Origin: Cytobacillus gottheilii
GTDB lineage: Bacteria; Bacillota; Bacilli; Bacillales; Cytobacillaceae
NCBI RefSeq assembly: GCF_900166665.1
Contig: NZ_LT800494.1
Span: 3,308,061 to 3,372,060 of the forward strand
Direction of reading: 5' to 3'
Length of the DNA stretch: 64,000 nt
Under the pieces are notes generated by a model. That model ran no database searches. It was not told the DNA's origin and saw nothing but the letters and a program-made list of their open reading frames with translations. The position numbers and the translations under genes were made by a program. Position 1 is the first letter of the stretch. Each line of letters starts with the position of its first letter. Positions 27,943 through 36,659 of this stretch are shown piece by piece.

Positions 27943-29148
27943 TTGCTAGAACAGCTCTTTAGCTCTTTAGAAAAATATTATGATGAAATGGTTTCCATTC
28001 GCAGGTATCTTCATCAGCATCCAGAACTATCATTTAAAGAAGAGAAAACAGCATTATATATTAAAAACTATTATGAAAACCTCGGCATTGATGTCCGCGC
28101 TAATGTCGGCGGCAATGGTGTGGTTGCAACCATTAAAGGACAAAAGGCTGGCAAAACAGTTGCTTTGCGTGCCGATTTTGATGCACTTCCTATTCAAGAT
28201 GAAAAGGATGTACCTTACAAATCTCTTGTACCTGGTGTGATGCATGCTTGCGGTCATGATGGCCATACTGCTACTTTACTTGTATTAGCTAAGGCGCTTC
28301 ATGAAATGAAAAATGATTTGCACGGTACATTTGTCATGATTCATCAGCATGCAGAGGAATATGCCCCAGGCGGTGCAATTTCTATGATCGAGGATGGCTG
28401 TCTGGATGGTGTTGATGTTATTTTCGGAACTCATTTGTGGGCATCTGAACCAGTTGGAAAGATTCAATACAGAGTCGGGCCAATTATGGCAGCTGCAGAC
28501 CGCTTTGAAATAACGATTCAAGGGAAAGGCGGCCATGGTGCACAGCCTCATCGCACAAAAGATGCTATTGTTACTGCTTCTTCTCTTGTTGGGCAGCTTC
28601 AGCAAATTGTCAGCCGCAAAGTGAACCCTATTGACTCGGCTGTTGTAACAGTTGGCTCATTTGTTGCTGAAAATGCATTTAATGTAATTGCAGACAAAGC
28701 AAAGCTGACTGGAACAGTTAGAACTTTTAATGAAGAAGTGAGAACTTCAATTGAACAAGAAATAGAAAGAATCGTTAAAGGCATTTGCTATACTTCCGAC
28801 AGCTCTTACAGCTATGAATTTGAAAGAGGCTATCCTGCTGTCGTGAATCATGAGGAAGAAACAGATTACCTTGTTAACTGCGCACGCAATATCGCAGAAG
28901 TAACAGCTGTTGAGGAAACAGAACCGCAAATGGGCGGAGAAGATTTTGCCTACTATTTGCAGCATGTGAAAGGAAGCTTCTTCTTCACTGGAGCAAAACC
29001 TGAAGGCAATGAAAACTACCCGCATCATCACCCTATGTTTGATATTGATGAGAAGTCCATGCTGATTGCTGCCAAAACATTAGGCAGTGCAGCTTTAAAT
29101 GTTCATAACGAACAAAATGCTTTGGAAACGGAAAGTGCACAAGTATAA
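27943..29148 (+). CDS. yhaA: M20-family amidohydrolase YhaA
   Basis: A 401-residue metal-dependent amidohydrolase of the M20D group. It has HPELSFKEEKTA near the N-terminus, metal-site motif MHACGHDGHTA (about 98-108), a dimerisation domain with GGHGAQPHRTKDA, and C-terminal GGEDFAYYL. Relatives deacylate N-acyl amino acids, indole-3-acetyl amino acids or N-acetyldiaminopimelate. B. subtilis YhaA is nearly the same size and also neighbours ecsC. It starts at TTG 27943 behind GGGGAGA. The exact substrate is unresolved. Confidence 0.88.
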   Translation: MLEQLFSSLEKYYDEMVSIRRYLHQHPELSFKEEKTALYIKNYYENLGIDVRANVGGNGVVATIKGQKAGKTVALRADFDALPIQDEKDVPYKSLVPGVMHACGHDGHTATLLVLAKALHEMKNDLHGTFVMIHQHAEEYAPGGAISMIEDGCLDGVDVIFGTHLWASEPVGKIQYRVGPIMAAADRFEITIQGKGGHGAQPHRTKDAIVTASSLVGQLQQIVSRKVNPIDSAVVTVGSFVAENAFNVIADKAKLTGTVRTFNEEVRTSIEQEIERIVKGICYTSDSSYSYEFERGYPAVVNHEEETDYLVNCARNIAEVTAVEETEPQMGGEDFAYYLQHVKGSFFFTGAKPEGNENYPHHHPMFDIDEKSMLIAAKTLGSAALNVHNEQNALETESAQV

Positions 29149-29161
29149 GATCAATAAAATA

Positions 29162-29203
29162 AAAAAGCGTTCCTCCGGTTATTGAACGGGAGGAACGCTT
29201 TTT
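29162..29203. terminator. Bidirectional terminator between yhaA and ecsC
   Basis: AAAAGCGTTCCTCC and GGAGGAACGCTTTTT form a 13-bp stem with A- and T-runs outside, serving two convergent genes. Confidence 0.88.
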
Positions 29204-29904
29204 ATTAATCTTAACCTGTAGGCATTTTTAGCTGTCATTCCTAACGCATCAAGTAAGTTATAATTGGCATAAGCCCCTATTGCAGCACCTACTCCTGGAA
29301 CAAGCTGCAGCATTTTCACAAAATCAATGTGATCGCGGTACTCCTGCTGAAATTCCCGCCAGTCCATATCCTGCAGTTCTTCTTTATACTGATCCCAATT
29401 TTCAATGATCGGCAGCACTTGCCTTCTTTTTTCATCACTTGAAAAAGCCAGCTGGAATATATGAAGAATAAACAGCCGTTCTTCATAGTTAGAAGTATCA
29501 TAGCCATAAATAGATGCCGCTTCAAACAACAGCTTCATTTTAATGGAGAGCAAAAGCGGAAAATCAGCAAGTCCTAACAGGATTCCGCCTGCCCCGGTCC
29601 CTGCTCCCTCCACCGTTGCGGTTCTTCTATAAAAAGTCATCTTCTCAGCGAATACAGCATCTCGTTCCTTCATGCTCAAACCAGTTGACTGAGAACGTTT
29701 CGTTGTAAAATCAGAACCTGTTAATGTCGCTTTAACCATTTGCTTAATGCTATTGGTGATGATTTCATGCGCTCTCTCAGGGATAAATGAATTAACCCTT
29801 GTCTGAGCTTTTTTCGATATTCGGCTGATCAGACTTGAGCGCTTTAGCAAACCTCTTTTCCACTCAACAATTTCTTCATATACCTGCAGTTCATATTCAT
29901 TCAT
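29179..29904 (-). CDS. ecsC: EcsC family protein
   Basis: A 241-residue protein of the EcsC family, with a Gly/Ala-rich central segment (GTGAGGILLGLADFPLLLSIK, shortened here to its key GAGGILLGLADFP) and a second Gly-rich hydrophobic patch VPGVGAAIGAYANYN near the C-terminus. Both may insert into or lie on the membrane. It is the third gene of ecsA-ecsB-ecsC; its own role is unclear. I placed the start at ATG 29904 (MNEYELQ) because the upstream ATG 29913 abuts the AAGGGA ribosome-binding site. The stop region overlaps the shared terminator. Confidence 0.85.
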   Translation of the reverse strand: MNEYELQVYEEIVEWKRGLLKRSSLISRISKKAQTRVNSFIPERAHEIITNSIKQMVKATLTGSDFTTKRSQSTGLSMKERDAVFAEKMTFYRRTATVEGAGTGAGGILLGLADFPLLLSIKMKLLFEAASIYGYDTSNYEERLFILHIFQLAFSSDEKRRQVLPIIENWDQYKEELQDMDWREFQQEYRDHIDFVKMLQLVPGVGAAIGAYANYNLLDALGMTAKNAYRLRLIKSVPPVQ

Positions 29905-29968
29905 AGAAAACATTCCCTTCGTCTTGTGCTATTTTATACGAGACAATAACGAAAAATGTTTCCTTTTT

Positions 29969-31186
29969 TTAATCCTTTGTCTGCAATCGCTTCGGCATAT
30001 AGAGAAAAACATAAAGATAAGAAAAGAGCAGACCAGCTGTAAGCGTTAGAATAGCAGTTGTAAACTCTCCTTTTAAAAGGACTGTCAGTGCCAATAGAAA
30101 CGCCTGCAGTGATAGTATACTTCCCATTAATTGTTTAAAAGATGTTTCCTTATATGCATCACCAGTTGGATATAATTTCACCCATAATTTGTTTTCATGA
30201 TGATAAAACAGCGGAAGAAGCTGAAAAGCCGTTAAATACATGAATAGGATCGCAAGCAGGATTTGACCATACCCATATGAGATAAAATAGATAACAGCAG
30301 CCCCAATAAGCGTTAAACGAATAAATAGCCCTAAATAATCACCTGATCTTGAAAATGTCCGAATATACAAATGCGCATATATTTTTTCCGGTAAAAAAGG
30401 AACGCCTGAATACAGAGGGTCCAGCCACTTTCTTCTTTTAACTGCATTTTTTAATTTTGGGACATCTGTAAACATATTGGCAATCCGATAAAATGCTGTC
30501 ATTCTTCGTTCTTCTTGTTCAATTAAATATTCCCATTTTAAGCCTCTGTTTTTGATTTTCCCATTGAAAAAGACGAGCAGCAAGATCAAAAGCATGCCAA
30601 CGGGGATCATAAATAAATAGGACGCACCAGAGAATAACAGGTATAAAAAACCGGTATTAACCGCAAAGCGCACTGCTGAATCAGATCTCAGCACATTTTG
30701 CTCTGTGTAATACTGAATTCTCCAGCGAATCTCCAAATTCAGCCATTTCACCAAAAGTAAAACGGCTAATAAAGGGAAAAAGCCCTGAAAGCTCCCTCCG
30801 TTCACCTTTGCATACATCGGCATAAACAATGCCAGCAGCATCAGTAGTAAATACGCCTGTAGAAAAAAACTAACCATTAAGGATTTGCGGAAATACCCGT
30901 GTAATTTTGTTTCAAGCGGCAAAAGAAAAATCCGATCAGCCTCCGTTAAAAATGTAAAAATCGGGCTATATGTAAGCAATATTCCCAGAAATACAGCCAT
31001 GATGGCTGGGACGGGATAATCAAGGGGCATCTCTTTTACCCAGCCTTGATAATAATAAGCTCCAGTTCCAAGGAGAAAAACGAGCACGATCACTAGATGG
31101 CCGTTAAATATGTACCTCAGATAAGAACTCAGCTCTTTGCTGGTGCGCGCCAGTCTTTCTTTCCATAATGTATTCTCATTAAACAT
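29969..31186 (-). CDS. ecsB: ABC transporter membrane subunit EcsB
   Basis: A 405-residue membrane protein with about eight to ten hydrophobic segments. The N-terminus ENTLWKERLARTSKELSSYL resembles B. subtilis EcsB. With EcsA it forms the Ecs transporter, needed in B. subtilis for efficient RasP intramembrane proteolysis, protein secretion, competence and sporulation. The real start is ATG 31186, overlapping the ecsA stop by 8 bases; the longer open frame to 31297 lies inside ecsA. Confidence 0.9.
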   Translation of the reverse strand: MFNENTLWKERLARTSKELSSYLRYIFNGHLVIVLVFLLGTGAYYYQGWVKEMPLDYPVPAIMAVFLGILLTYSPIFTFLTEADRIFLLPLETKLHGYFRKSLMVSFFLQAYLLLMLLALFMPMYAKVNGGSFQGFFPLLAVLLLVKWLNLEIRWRIQYYTEQNVLRSDSAVRFAVNTGFLYLLFSGASYLFMIPVGMLLILLLVFFNGKIKNRGLKWEYLIEQEERRMTAFYRIANMFTDVPKLKNAVKRRKWLDPLYSGVPFLPEKIYAHLYIRTFSRSGDYLGLFIRLTLIGAAVIYFISYGYGQILLAILFMYLTAFQLLPLFYHHENKLWVKLYPTGDAYKETSFKQLMGSILSLQAFLLALTVLLKGEFTTAILTLTAGLLFSYLYVFLYMPKRLQTKD

Positions 31187-31919
31187 AATCTTCTTCCTTT
31201 GTGAGCTGTATATATAGATCATCAAGAGTCGCATCCGGCATTTTAAATTGCTGCTGAAGCTCCTGCAATGTCCCTTTTGCCCGCACCTTTCCTTCATGTA
31301 AAATTACAAAACGGTCGCAATAGCGTTCAGCTGTAGCAAGAATATGAGTTGACATAAGAATTCCTGCTCCCTCTTCCTTCATCTTTTTCATTAAGTCAAG
31401 CAGGGATTGAATCCCAAGCGGATCTAACCCAACAAAAGGTTCATCTACAATATAAAGGGACGGCTGCACTAAAAAAGCACACATAATCATAACCTTCTGC
31501 TTCATTCCCTTAGAAAAATGAGCAGGAAACCATTTTAAGCGCTTTTCCATTCGAAATTCTTTTAACAGCTTTCCTTTTCTTTCTTTAAATTCCTCGCTGC
31601 TGATTCCATAGGCCATCGCCGTCATCTGCAGATGCTCGTCCAGTGTTAGTTCATCATATAAAATCGGCGTTTCTGGAACAAACGTGAATTGCTTCCGATA
31701 CTCTTCCTTATCTTCAAGAAAAGATTTGCCGGCAATTGAAATTTCTCCCTTATGAGGCTCCATTAAGCCAATCACATGTTTTATGGTAGTACTTTTACCT
31801 GCCCCATTTAATCCGATTAAACCAACAATTTCATTTGCTTTCACGTCAAAACTCACATCTTTTAATACAGGATTTCTTGTGTATCCGCCTGTGACATTCT
31901 TTATCTCCAATAGAGCCAT
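31179..31919 (-). CDS. ecsA: ABC transporter ATPase EcsA
   Basis: A 246-residue ATPase with Walker A GLNGAGKST (about 37), signature FSKGMKQKVM (about 137) and Walker B YIVDEPFVGLDP. It powers the EcsAB complex. ATG 31919 follows AGAGGACG. It is the first gene of ecsABC and divergent from hit, but separated from hit by a 740-base block with repeated units. Confidence 0.93.
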   Translation of the reverse strand: MALLEIKNVTGGYTRNPVLKDVSFDVKANEIVGLIGLNGAGKSTTIKHVIGLMEPHKGEISIAGKSFLEDKEEYRKQFTFVPETPILYDELTLDEHLQMTAMAYGISSEEFKERKGKLLKEFRMEKRLKWFPAHFSKGMKQKVMIMCAFLVQPSLYIVDEPFVGLDPLGIQSLLDLMKKMKEEGAGILMSTHILATAERYCDRFVILHEGKVRAKGTLQELQQQFKMPDATLDDLYIQLTKEEDYV

Positions 31920-32112
31920 CTTAAAACGTCCTCTCCATATATCATGATTTCATTGTAAAAAAGGGTGAGTGCATTGTCCAGTGTCGTCATTTTTCGCATA
32001 CATTTTGCTGCTTGTTGTCTTAAATGCTTGATATAAGCAGTTCTCTAATTTTAAAATTTTTTCTCCGTAAAAAAATGTATATAAGCTTCATATGCGGGCA
32101 TTCTAATTCTTG

Positions 32113-32508
32113 AAGGGGAAACAAATCATTAATTGAACATCTAACCGATATTCAAAATTTGAAATGAGGTGCTTGTCGCAGACAGCAATCTTTCAATAAA
32201 CGTGATTTAACCTGAAACGTTCCTAAGATAAGGGGATGGTTGCATTGCACGAAAGTAATGAAAACCGCAGATCTTAAACACTCTAGGCCGTATAACCGTA
32301 TATTGCCTTAAATCATTTAAAATGAGGTGTTTATCAAAGACTAACATCACTTTCTTTATAAGTTGTGAAACATATAAAGACAAATAGGGGATGGTTAGCT
32401 TGAACAAAGATCGAATGTCTCTATTGTAAACACAATTCATGTAAAAATGAGGTGTTTGTTAAAGAGTACTTCCCGTTTTAGAACATATTCAGAAGTTTCT
32501 CCTTCACG
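32113..32508 (+). repeat. Three diverged repeat units with small open frames
   Basis: The motif ATGAGGTGYTTR recurs at 32164, 32322 and 32447. A second motif AGGGGATGGTT recurs at 32231 and 32386, with a weaker AGGGGAA at 32114. Units are thus 125-158 bases. The first motif opens short frames that all begin MRCL: MRCLSQTAIFQ (11 residues), MRCLSKTNITFF (21 residues in all) and MRCLLKSTSRF. The second motif resembles a ribosome-binding site followed by TTG and 9-10 codons. Whether any of this is translated is unknown. Confidence 0.65.
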
Positions 32509-32537
32509 AGGCAGGATTCCCAAGCGGGATCCTGCCT
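32509..32537 (+). terminator. Hairpin closing the repeat block upstream of hit
   Basis: AGGCAGGAT and ATCCTGCCT form a strong stem followed by TTCCTTTG on the plus strand. It implies a plus-strand transcript that ends before hit. Confidence 0.65.
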
Positions 32538-32659
32538 TTCCTTTGTTCTTATGCTCGACAGATTTCGAGATGTTTCGGGACGTCCCAGTGACGCGTCGAA
32601 TTTTCATACATTTTATGATAAAATTCAAACAACAAAAAAAATTGATTGGAGTTGTTTAT

Positions 32660-33079
32660 ATGAGTGATTGTATTTTCTGCAGCATTATAAATGGAGATAT
32701 TCCAGCTGCTAAGGTTTTTGAAAATGAGCATTGTTTGGCATTTTTAGATATCAGCCAAGTAACAAAAGGACATACACTTGTGATTCCAAAGGTACATAGT
32801 GAAAATGTATATGAATTAGATGAGGAGACAGCTGCCAATTATTTTAAAGCCATTCCAGAAATTTCCCGTGCCATTAAAGCAGCTTATAATCCTATCGGGT
32901 TAAACCTGCTGAATAACAACGGAGAAGCTGCCGGACAATCTGTATTCCATTATCATATGCACCTCATCCCCCGTTATGGTCAAGGCGATGGAATGGGTGT
33001 TGTGTGGAAATCAAACCAATCAGCCTATACTCCAGCAGATTTGCAGGAAATTGCTTCTTCTATTAAAAATCAATTATAA
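32660..33079 (+). CDS. hit: HIT-family nucleotide-binding protein Hit
   Basis: A 139-residue histidine-triad protein. It starts SDCIFCSIINGDIPAAKVF and ends with the catalytic triad HYHMHLIP (HxHxHxx, about 97-104). HIT proteins hydrolyse phosphoramidates and adenylated small molecules. The open frame continues upstream to 32447 into the repeat block, but the family always begins near the CxFC motif, so ATG 32660 behind TTGGAG is the start. It is divergent from ecsA, as in B. subtilis. Confidence 0.93.
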   Translation: MSDCIFCSIINGDIPAAKVFENEHCLAFLDISQVTKGHTLVIPKVHSENVYELDEETAANYFKAIPEISRAIKAAYNPIGLNLLNNNGEAAGQSVFHYHMHLIPRYGQGDGMGVVWKSNQSAYTPADLQEIASSIKNQL

Positions 33080-33088
33080 GAAAGCATG

Positions 33089-33120
33089 ATGCTTCTCTAT
33101 TTAGAGAAGCATTTTCTCTT
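33089..33120 (+). terminator. Intrinsic terminator of hit
   Basis: ATGCTTCTC and GAGAAGCAT form a 9-bp stem followed by TTTTCTCTTTTT. Confidence 0.85.
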
Positions 33121-33203
33121 TTTAATTTTCATAATATTCTTATTTACCCTCTGTACAAATTCACAAAGTCTGTTAACATATATGTATCTTTAGCTCTTTA
33201 CAG

Positions 33204-33218
33204 TGTAATCGTATTACA
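33204..33218. promoter_or_regulatory. Palindrome just upstream of serC
   Basis: TGTAAT and ATTACA flank a 3-base centre, 20 bases before the serC start and directly before its ribosome-binding site. The position suggests an operator; no regulator is assigned. Confidence 0.45.
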
Positions 33219-33238
33219 GCATAACGGAGGTTATTGAA

Positions 33239-34321
33239 ATGAAGCGTGCGCTAAACTTTAATGCTGGACCAGCTGCAATGCCGGCAGAAGTCTTACAAAA
33301 AGCCGAAAAGCATTGGCTCAATCTTGCTGATACCGGCATGGCTGTCATGGAATTAAGCCATAGAAGCAAAGAATATGAACAAATCCACGAAAACGCCATA
33401 CAAGGACTGAGAAAGCTGCTTTCCATTCCAAGTGACTATGAAGTTTTATTTATTCAAGGCGGCGCAAGCCTCCAATTTTCAATGATCCCCATGAACTTCT
33501 TACATGAGAACACTTCAGGAAATTATGTTTTAACAGGATCATGGTCTGAAAAAGCATTAAAGGAAGCTCAAAAGATCGGCAGCACTGCTGCAATAGCTTC
33601 CACCAAAGAAAACTCCTATCGTTCAATCCCACAACTATCAGATCTCAACACTACGGAGAATGCAGCCTATTTGCATATAACAAGCAATAACACGATTTTC
33701 GGCACACAATGGCACACTTATCCGACACAGCTGCCTATGCCTTTAATCGCTGATATGTCCAGTGATATTTTAAGCAAGCAAATTGACATACGTCAGTTTG
33801 GGATGATCTATGCTGGTGCACAAAAGAATCTTGGACCATCTGGAGTAACGGTTGTGATTATTCATAAAGATCTCATTTCACAGGATAATGATCACTTGCC
33901 AACTATGCTTCAATATAAAACCTATGCTAATAACAGCTCTTTATACAATACACCTCCTACACTTGCGATCTACCTACTGTCCCTTGTTCTGGAATGGGCA
34001 GAGGAAAAAGGCGGACTGCAAGCCATTGAAAAAATGAATGAAAACAAAGCGAAATATTTATATGATACCATAGACGAAAGTGACGGTTTCTATTTAGGGC
34101 ATGCAGAAAAAAACAGCCGTTCATTGATGAATGTTACCTTTAATTTAGCTGATAAAGAGAAAGAAGCTTTATTTTTACAATCGGCATCTGATGCAGGTTT
34201 TATCGGACTAAATGGCCATAGATCAATTGGCGGCTGCCGCGCCTCCATTTACAATGCAGTACCTGAAGATCATGTATATAAGCTTGCACAATTTATGAAA
34301 AGCTTTAAACAAAATTCTTAA
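33239..34321 (+). CDS. serC: Phosphoserine aminotransferase SerC
   Basis: A 360-residue class V PLP aminotransferase. It begins LNFNAGPAAMP and contains FIQGGASLQFSMIPMN and the PLP lysine in YAGAQKNLGPSG (about 198). It makes phosphoserine from 3-phosphohydroxypyruvate in serine synthesis and can also serve pyridoxine synthesis. ATG 33239 follows ACGGAGG. No obvious terminator separates it from trpP, so some read-through is possible, although trpP has its own regulated leader. Confidence 0.95.
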   Translation: MKRALNFNAGPAAMPAEVLQKAEKHWLNLADTGMAVMELSHRSKEYEQIHENAIQGLRKLLSIPSDYEVLFIQGGASLQFSMIPMNFLHENTSGNYVLTGSWSEKALKEAQKIGSTAAIASTKENSYRSIPQLSDLNTTENAAYLHITSNNTIFGTQWHTYPTQLPMPLIADMSSDILSKQIDIRQFGMIYAGAQKNLGPSGVTVVIIHKDLISQDNDHLPTMLQYKTYANNSSLYNTPPTLAIYLLSLVLEWAEEKGGLQAIEKMNENKAKYLYDTIDESDGFYLGHAEKNSRSLMNVTFNLADKEKEALFLQSASDAGFIGLNGHRSIGGCRASIYNAVPEDHVYKLAQFMKSFKQNS

Positions 34322-34390
34322 AAAACAAAAAAAACATGCTAAAAAAAAATCATTCTGTGGTATAATGAGTGAAAGTTTTTCGCTGCAGGC

Positions 34391-34464
34391 AAAGAGTGCA
34401 CTGCAGGAGAGACAAAGAATAAAAAAGAGAACAGCAGAGCAGAGGAGAGATTAGAAATGAATAG
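34391..34464 (+). promoter_or_regulatory. TRAP-type (NAG-repeat) leader covering the trpP start
   Basis: Triplets GAG, CAG, GAG, GAG, GAG and TAG at 34427, 34432, 34437, 34442, 34447 and 34452 are spaced exactly 5 bases apart. The start codon ATG follows at 34457 and another TAG at 34462, both in register. Further GAGs lie upstream at 34394, 34407 and 34409. B. subtilis trpP is repressed by TRAP bound to such repeats over its ribosome-binding site. The gene for TRAP (mtrB) is not in this window. Confidence 0.75.
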
Positions 34465-34978
34465 TAAGAATATTGTAGCATTGGCGCTACTCGTTGGAAT
34501 GGGTGCCGTTTTGCACACCGTTGTACCTGGATTTGTATTTGGCATGAAGCCGGACATGATGCTGACCATGATGTTTCTTGGAATTTTATTATTCCCTGAC
34601 ATGAGAAGTATTTTATTATTAGGTATTGCTACTGGAGTTATTTCTGCACTAACTACATCATTCCCATTAGGACAGATTCCAAATATGATCGATAAACCGA
34701 TTACAGCCTTTTTGTTTTTCGGAATCTATCTAGTCATTAGAAAATTTAACAAACCAACATTATCTGTTGCCATATTAACAGCAGCTGGAACGCTGATTTC
34801 TGGAGTTATTTTCTTAACATCAGCCTATCTGCTAGTCGGCCTGCCTGGTGCATTTGCCATTTTATTTACTGGCACTGTACTTCCTGCAATGGCCATCAAT
34901 ACAGTGCTGATGCTGGTCCTTTATCCAGTTGCACAAACTATTGGCAAACGTACAAAATTAATACCAGCAGGTAACTAA
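34457..34978 (+). CDS. trpP: Probable tryptophan transporter TrpP
   Basis: A 173-residue membrane protein with five to six hydrophobic segments, matching TrpP (YhaG). It starts MNSKNIVALALLVGMGAVLH and has PGFVFGMKPDMMLTMMFLG at about 25-43. It likely imports tryptophan. Its ribosome-binding site is embedded in regularly spaced GAG/TAG triplets, the hallmark of TRAP translational repression. It has its own terminator. Confidence 0.9.
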   Translation: MNSKNIVALALLVGMGAVLHTVVPGFVFGMKPDMMLTMMFLGILLFPDMRSILLLGIATGVISALTTSFPLGQIPNMIDKPITAFLFFGIYLVIRKFNKPTLSVAILTAAGTLISGVIFLTSAYLLVGLPGAFAILFTGTVLPAMAINTVLMLVLYPVAQTIGKRTKLIPAGN

Positions 34979-34989
34979 CTATAACCGTT

Positions 34990-35022
34990 AAAGGTCCAAA
35001 TCAACTGATTTGGACCTTTTTT
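34990..35022 (+). terminator. Intrinsic terminator of trpP
   Basis: AAAGGTCCAAATCA and TGATTTGGACCTTTTTT form a 13-14 bp stem with a short loop and a T-run. Confidence 0.9.
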
Positions 35023-35074
35023 ATATAGACATTAAATAAGTGCAGCTGTGCCCTCTTTCATACAATCATACTCC

Positions 35075-36529
35075 TCAACGTCTACTCATTTCACCGATGA
35101 TCTCAGCCAGTCTTTTTAACCCTTTCTCAAGCTGTGCAGGCTCTGCGTATGAATACGATATTCGGATATGTGAGGAATCTTTATAATCGTATATATTGCC
35201 GGGATTAATAAGAATCCCCGCCTTTAACGCTCTTTTAAACAACTTATCCATTGAAACAGCTTCATAAAGCTTCAGCCAAATATAAAAACCCCCTGCAGGA
35301 TTGTTCCATGTCGCAATTCCGCTATAATACTTTTCAAGAATTCGAATAGCTGTATCTCTGCGAAACTTCAATTTTTCTCTCAGATGAAAAATATGCTCAT
35401 CATAAAGGCCGCTTTGAAGCCATTGTGCAACAGCATATTGTGACAATGTGCTCGATCCATAATCTGTCTGCATTTTAATATCAGCCAAACGGTCAATTAC
35501 TTGCTCCGGACCAACTAACCAGCCTATTCTTAAGCCGGGACCTAGTGTTTTTGAGATACTGCCCATATATAAAACAAGCCCTTGTCGATCATTTGCTTTT
35601 AACGGCTGCGGCGGTGGTTCCTCAAACCATAAATCACCATATACATCATCTTCAAGAATGGGCAGTCTTTCATGGCTGCAGGTCTGCAGCAGTTCTTCCC
35701 TCTTAAGTACTGGCATTGTATGACCCGTGGGATTATGAAACGTAGGAATAGTATACAGCAAGGATGCATGATGCTGGCGTCTTAATTTCGGTAACAGCTC
35801 GGTTTTCATTCCCTTATCCCCCATAGGCACACCAAGCAAATTCATTCCTGCAGATTGAAAAACATTAACAGAAGTAACGTATGAAGGAGATTCATGAAAG
35901 ACAACCGATCCTTTTTGCAATAAGCCCAGAGAAATCAATTGAAGTGCCTGCAATCCTCCTGAAACAATTAATACCGATGATGGACTTGCTTCGATCCCTT
36001 TTCTCTTCAAATAATCACAAATAGCTGCTCGCAATGAATAACTGCCTTTTGGCTCTGTGTAGCTGAGTGATAACTCTTGAGCTGTTTTTTGCTGAAAAAT
36101 GCCTTTCATCTTTTTCCTGGGTAAAAATTCTGGAGCTAGTTCACCTGTCCCGAGACGGATCATATCCGCTCTAAACTCGGATCTATTGATTTCCTGAATA
36201 ATAGACTGATTTGATTTATGCACACCTGAGTCAACGTACGTTTTCCAATCTGGTGCTGCACCTGAAGAAATAGTGCTCCAGGTGTTATTCGCTACGAATG
36301 TCCCATAACCAACCCTAGAATCGATAAAGCCGTCAGCAGCCAACTCTTCCAGTGCTGCTACCACCGTACTTCGATTCACATTAAGTTGTTCGGCCAAGAT
36401 CCTTAGAGGTGGAATTTTAACACCAACTGTCCATTCTCCATTTAAAATTTTCTGTTTTAAATATTCGTATATTTGCTGATGTAATGGATATTGAGCTGAA
36501 CGAATTGGCTTCCAATCTACTTGATCCAT
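35075..36529 (-). CDS. MocR-type GntR regulator with aminotransferase domain
   Basis: A 484-residue fusion protein. The N-terminal GntR winged helix (about 10-80) reads PLHQQIYEYLKQKILNGEW, then LAEQLNVNRSTVVAALEEL. The C-terminal part is a class I aminotransferase fold with the PLP lysine in YMGSISKTLGPGLRIGW. MocR proteins sense amino acids or vitamin B6 through bound PLP. The start is ATG 36529 behind GAGGAG; the frame to 36592 enters the divergent promoter. It faces a LysE-type exporter across an inverted repeat, so it probably activates or represses that gene. Confidence 0.88.
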   Translation of the reverse strand: MDQVDWKPIRSAQYPLHQQIYEYLKQKILNGEWTVGVKIPPLRILAEQLNVNRSTVVAALEELAADGFIDSRVGYGTFVANNTWSTISSGAAPDWKTYVDSGVHKSNQSIIQEINRSEFRADMIRLGTGELAPEFLPRKKMKGIFQQKTAQELSLSYTEPKGSYSLRAAICDYLKRKGIEASPSSVLIVSGGLQALQLISLGLLQKGSVVFHESPSYVTSVNVFQSAGMNLLGVPMGDKGMKTELLPKLRRQHHASLLYTIPTFHNPTGHTMPVLKREELLQTCSHERLPILEDDVYGDLWFEEPPPQPLKANDRQGLVLYMGSISKTLGPGLRIGWLVGPEQVIDRLADIKMQTDYGSSTLSQYAVAQWLQSGLYDEHIFHLREKLKFRRDTAIRILEKYYSGIATWNNPAGGFYIWLKLYEAVSMDKLFKRALKAGILINPGNIYDYKDSSHIRISYSYAEPAQLEKGLKRLAEIIGEMSRR

Positions 36530-36567
36530 ATATATAAATACTCCTCGTTTTCTTTCTATTATAACGT

Positions 36568-36593
36568 ATTGGTTGGTATAATCCCCAACCAAT
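36568..36593. promoter_or_regulatory. Candidate MocR operator in the divergent promoter
   Basis: ATTGGTTGG and CCAACCAAT are a perfect 9-bp inverted repeat with an 8-base centre. The centre includes TATAAT (36577-36582), a likely -10 hexamer for the exporter gene. Binding by the MocR protein is inferred from position. Confidence 0.6.
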
Positions 36594-36659
36594 TGGATGG
36601 AGACTTTTCAGACTGTCTCTTTTAAAATATGATTTATCAGCTTTAAGGGGGACATTACA

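Larger units (their letters stand above)
31920..32659. other. 740-base ecsA-hit intergenic block
   Basis: This block holds the divergent promoters, a set of diverged repeat units (32113-32510), a plus-strand hairpin terminator (32509-32537) and the palindrome GGGACGTCCC at 32577-32586. No conventional gene is visible. Several very short open frames occur and are described with the repeat. Confidence 0.7.

Noticed and set aside
31187-31297. Extended N-terminus of EcsB
   Set aside because: These codons lie within ecsA. Family comparison and the 8-base overlap point to ATG 31186.
32447-32659. N-terminal extension of Hit into the repeat block
   Set aside because: The extended frame runs through a terminator hairpin and repeat units. 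HIT proteins start near the CxFC motif, and ATG 32660 has its own ribosome-binding site.
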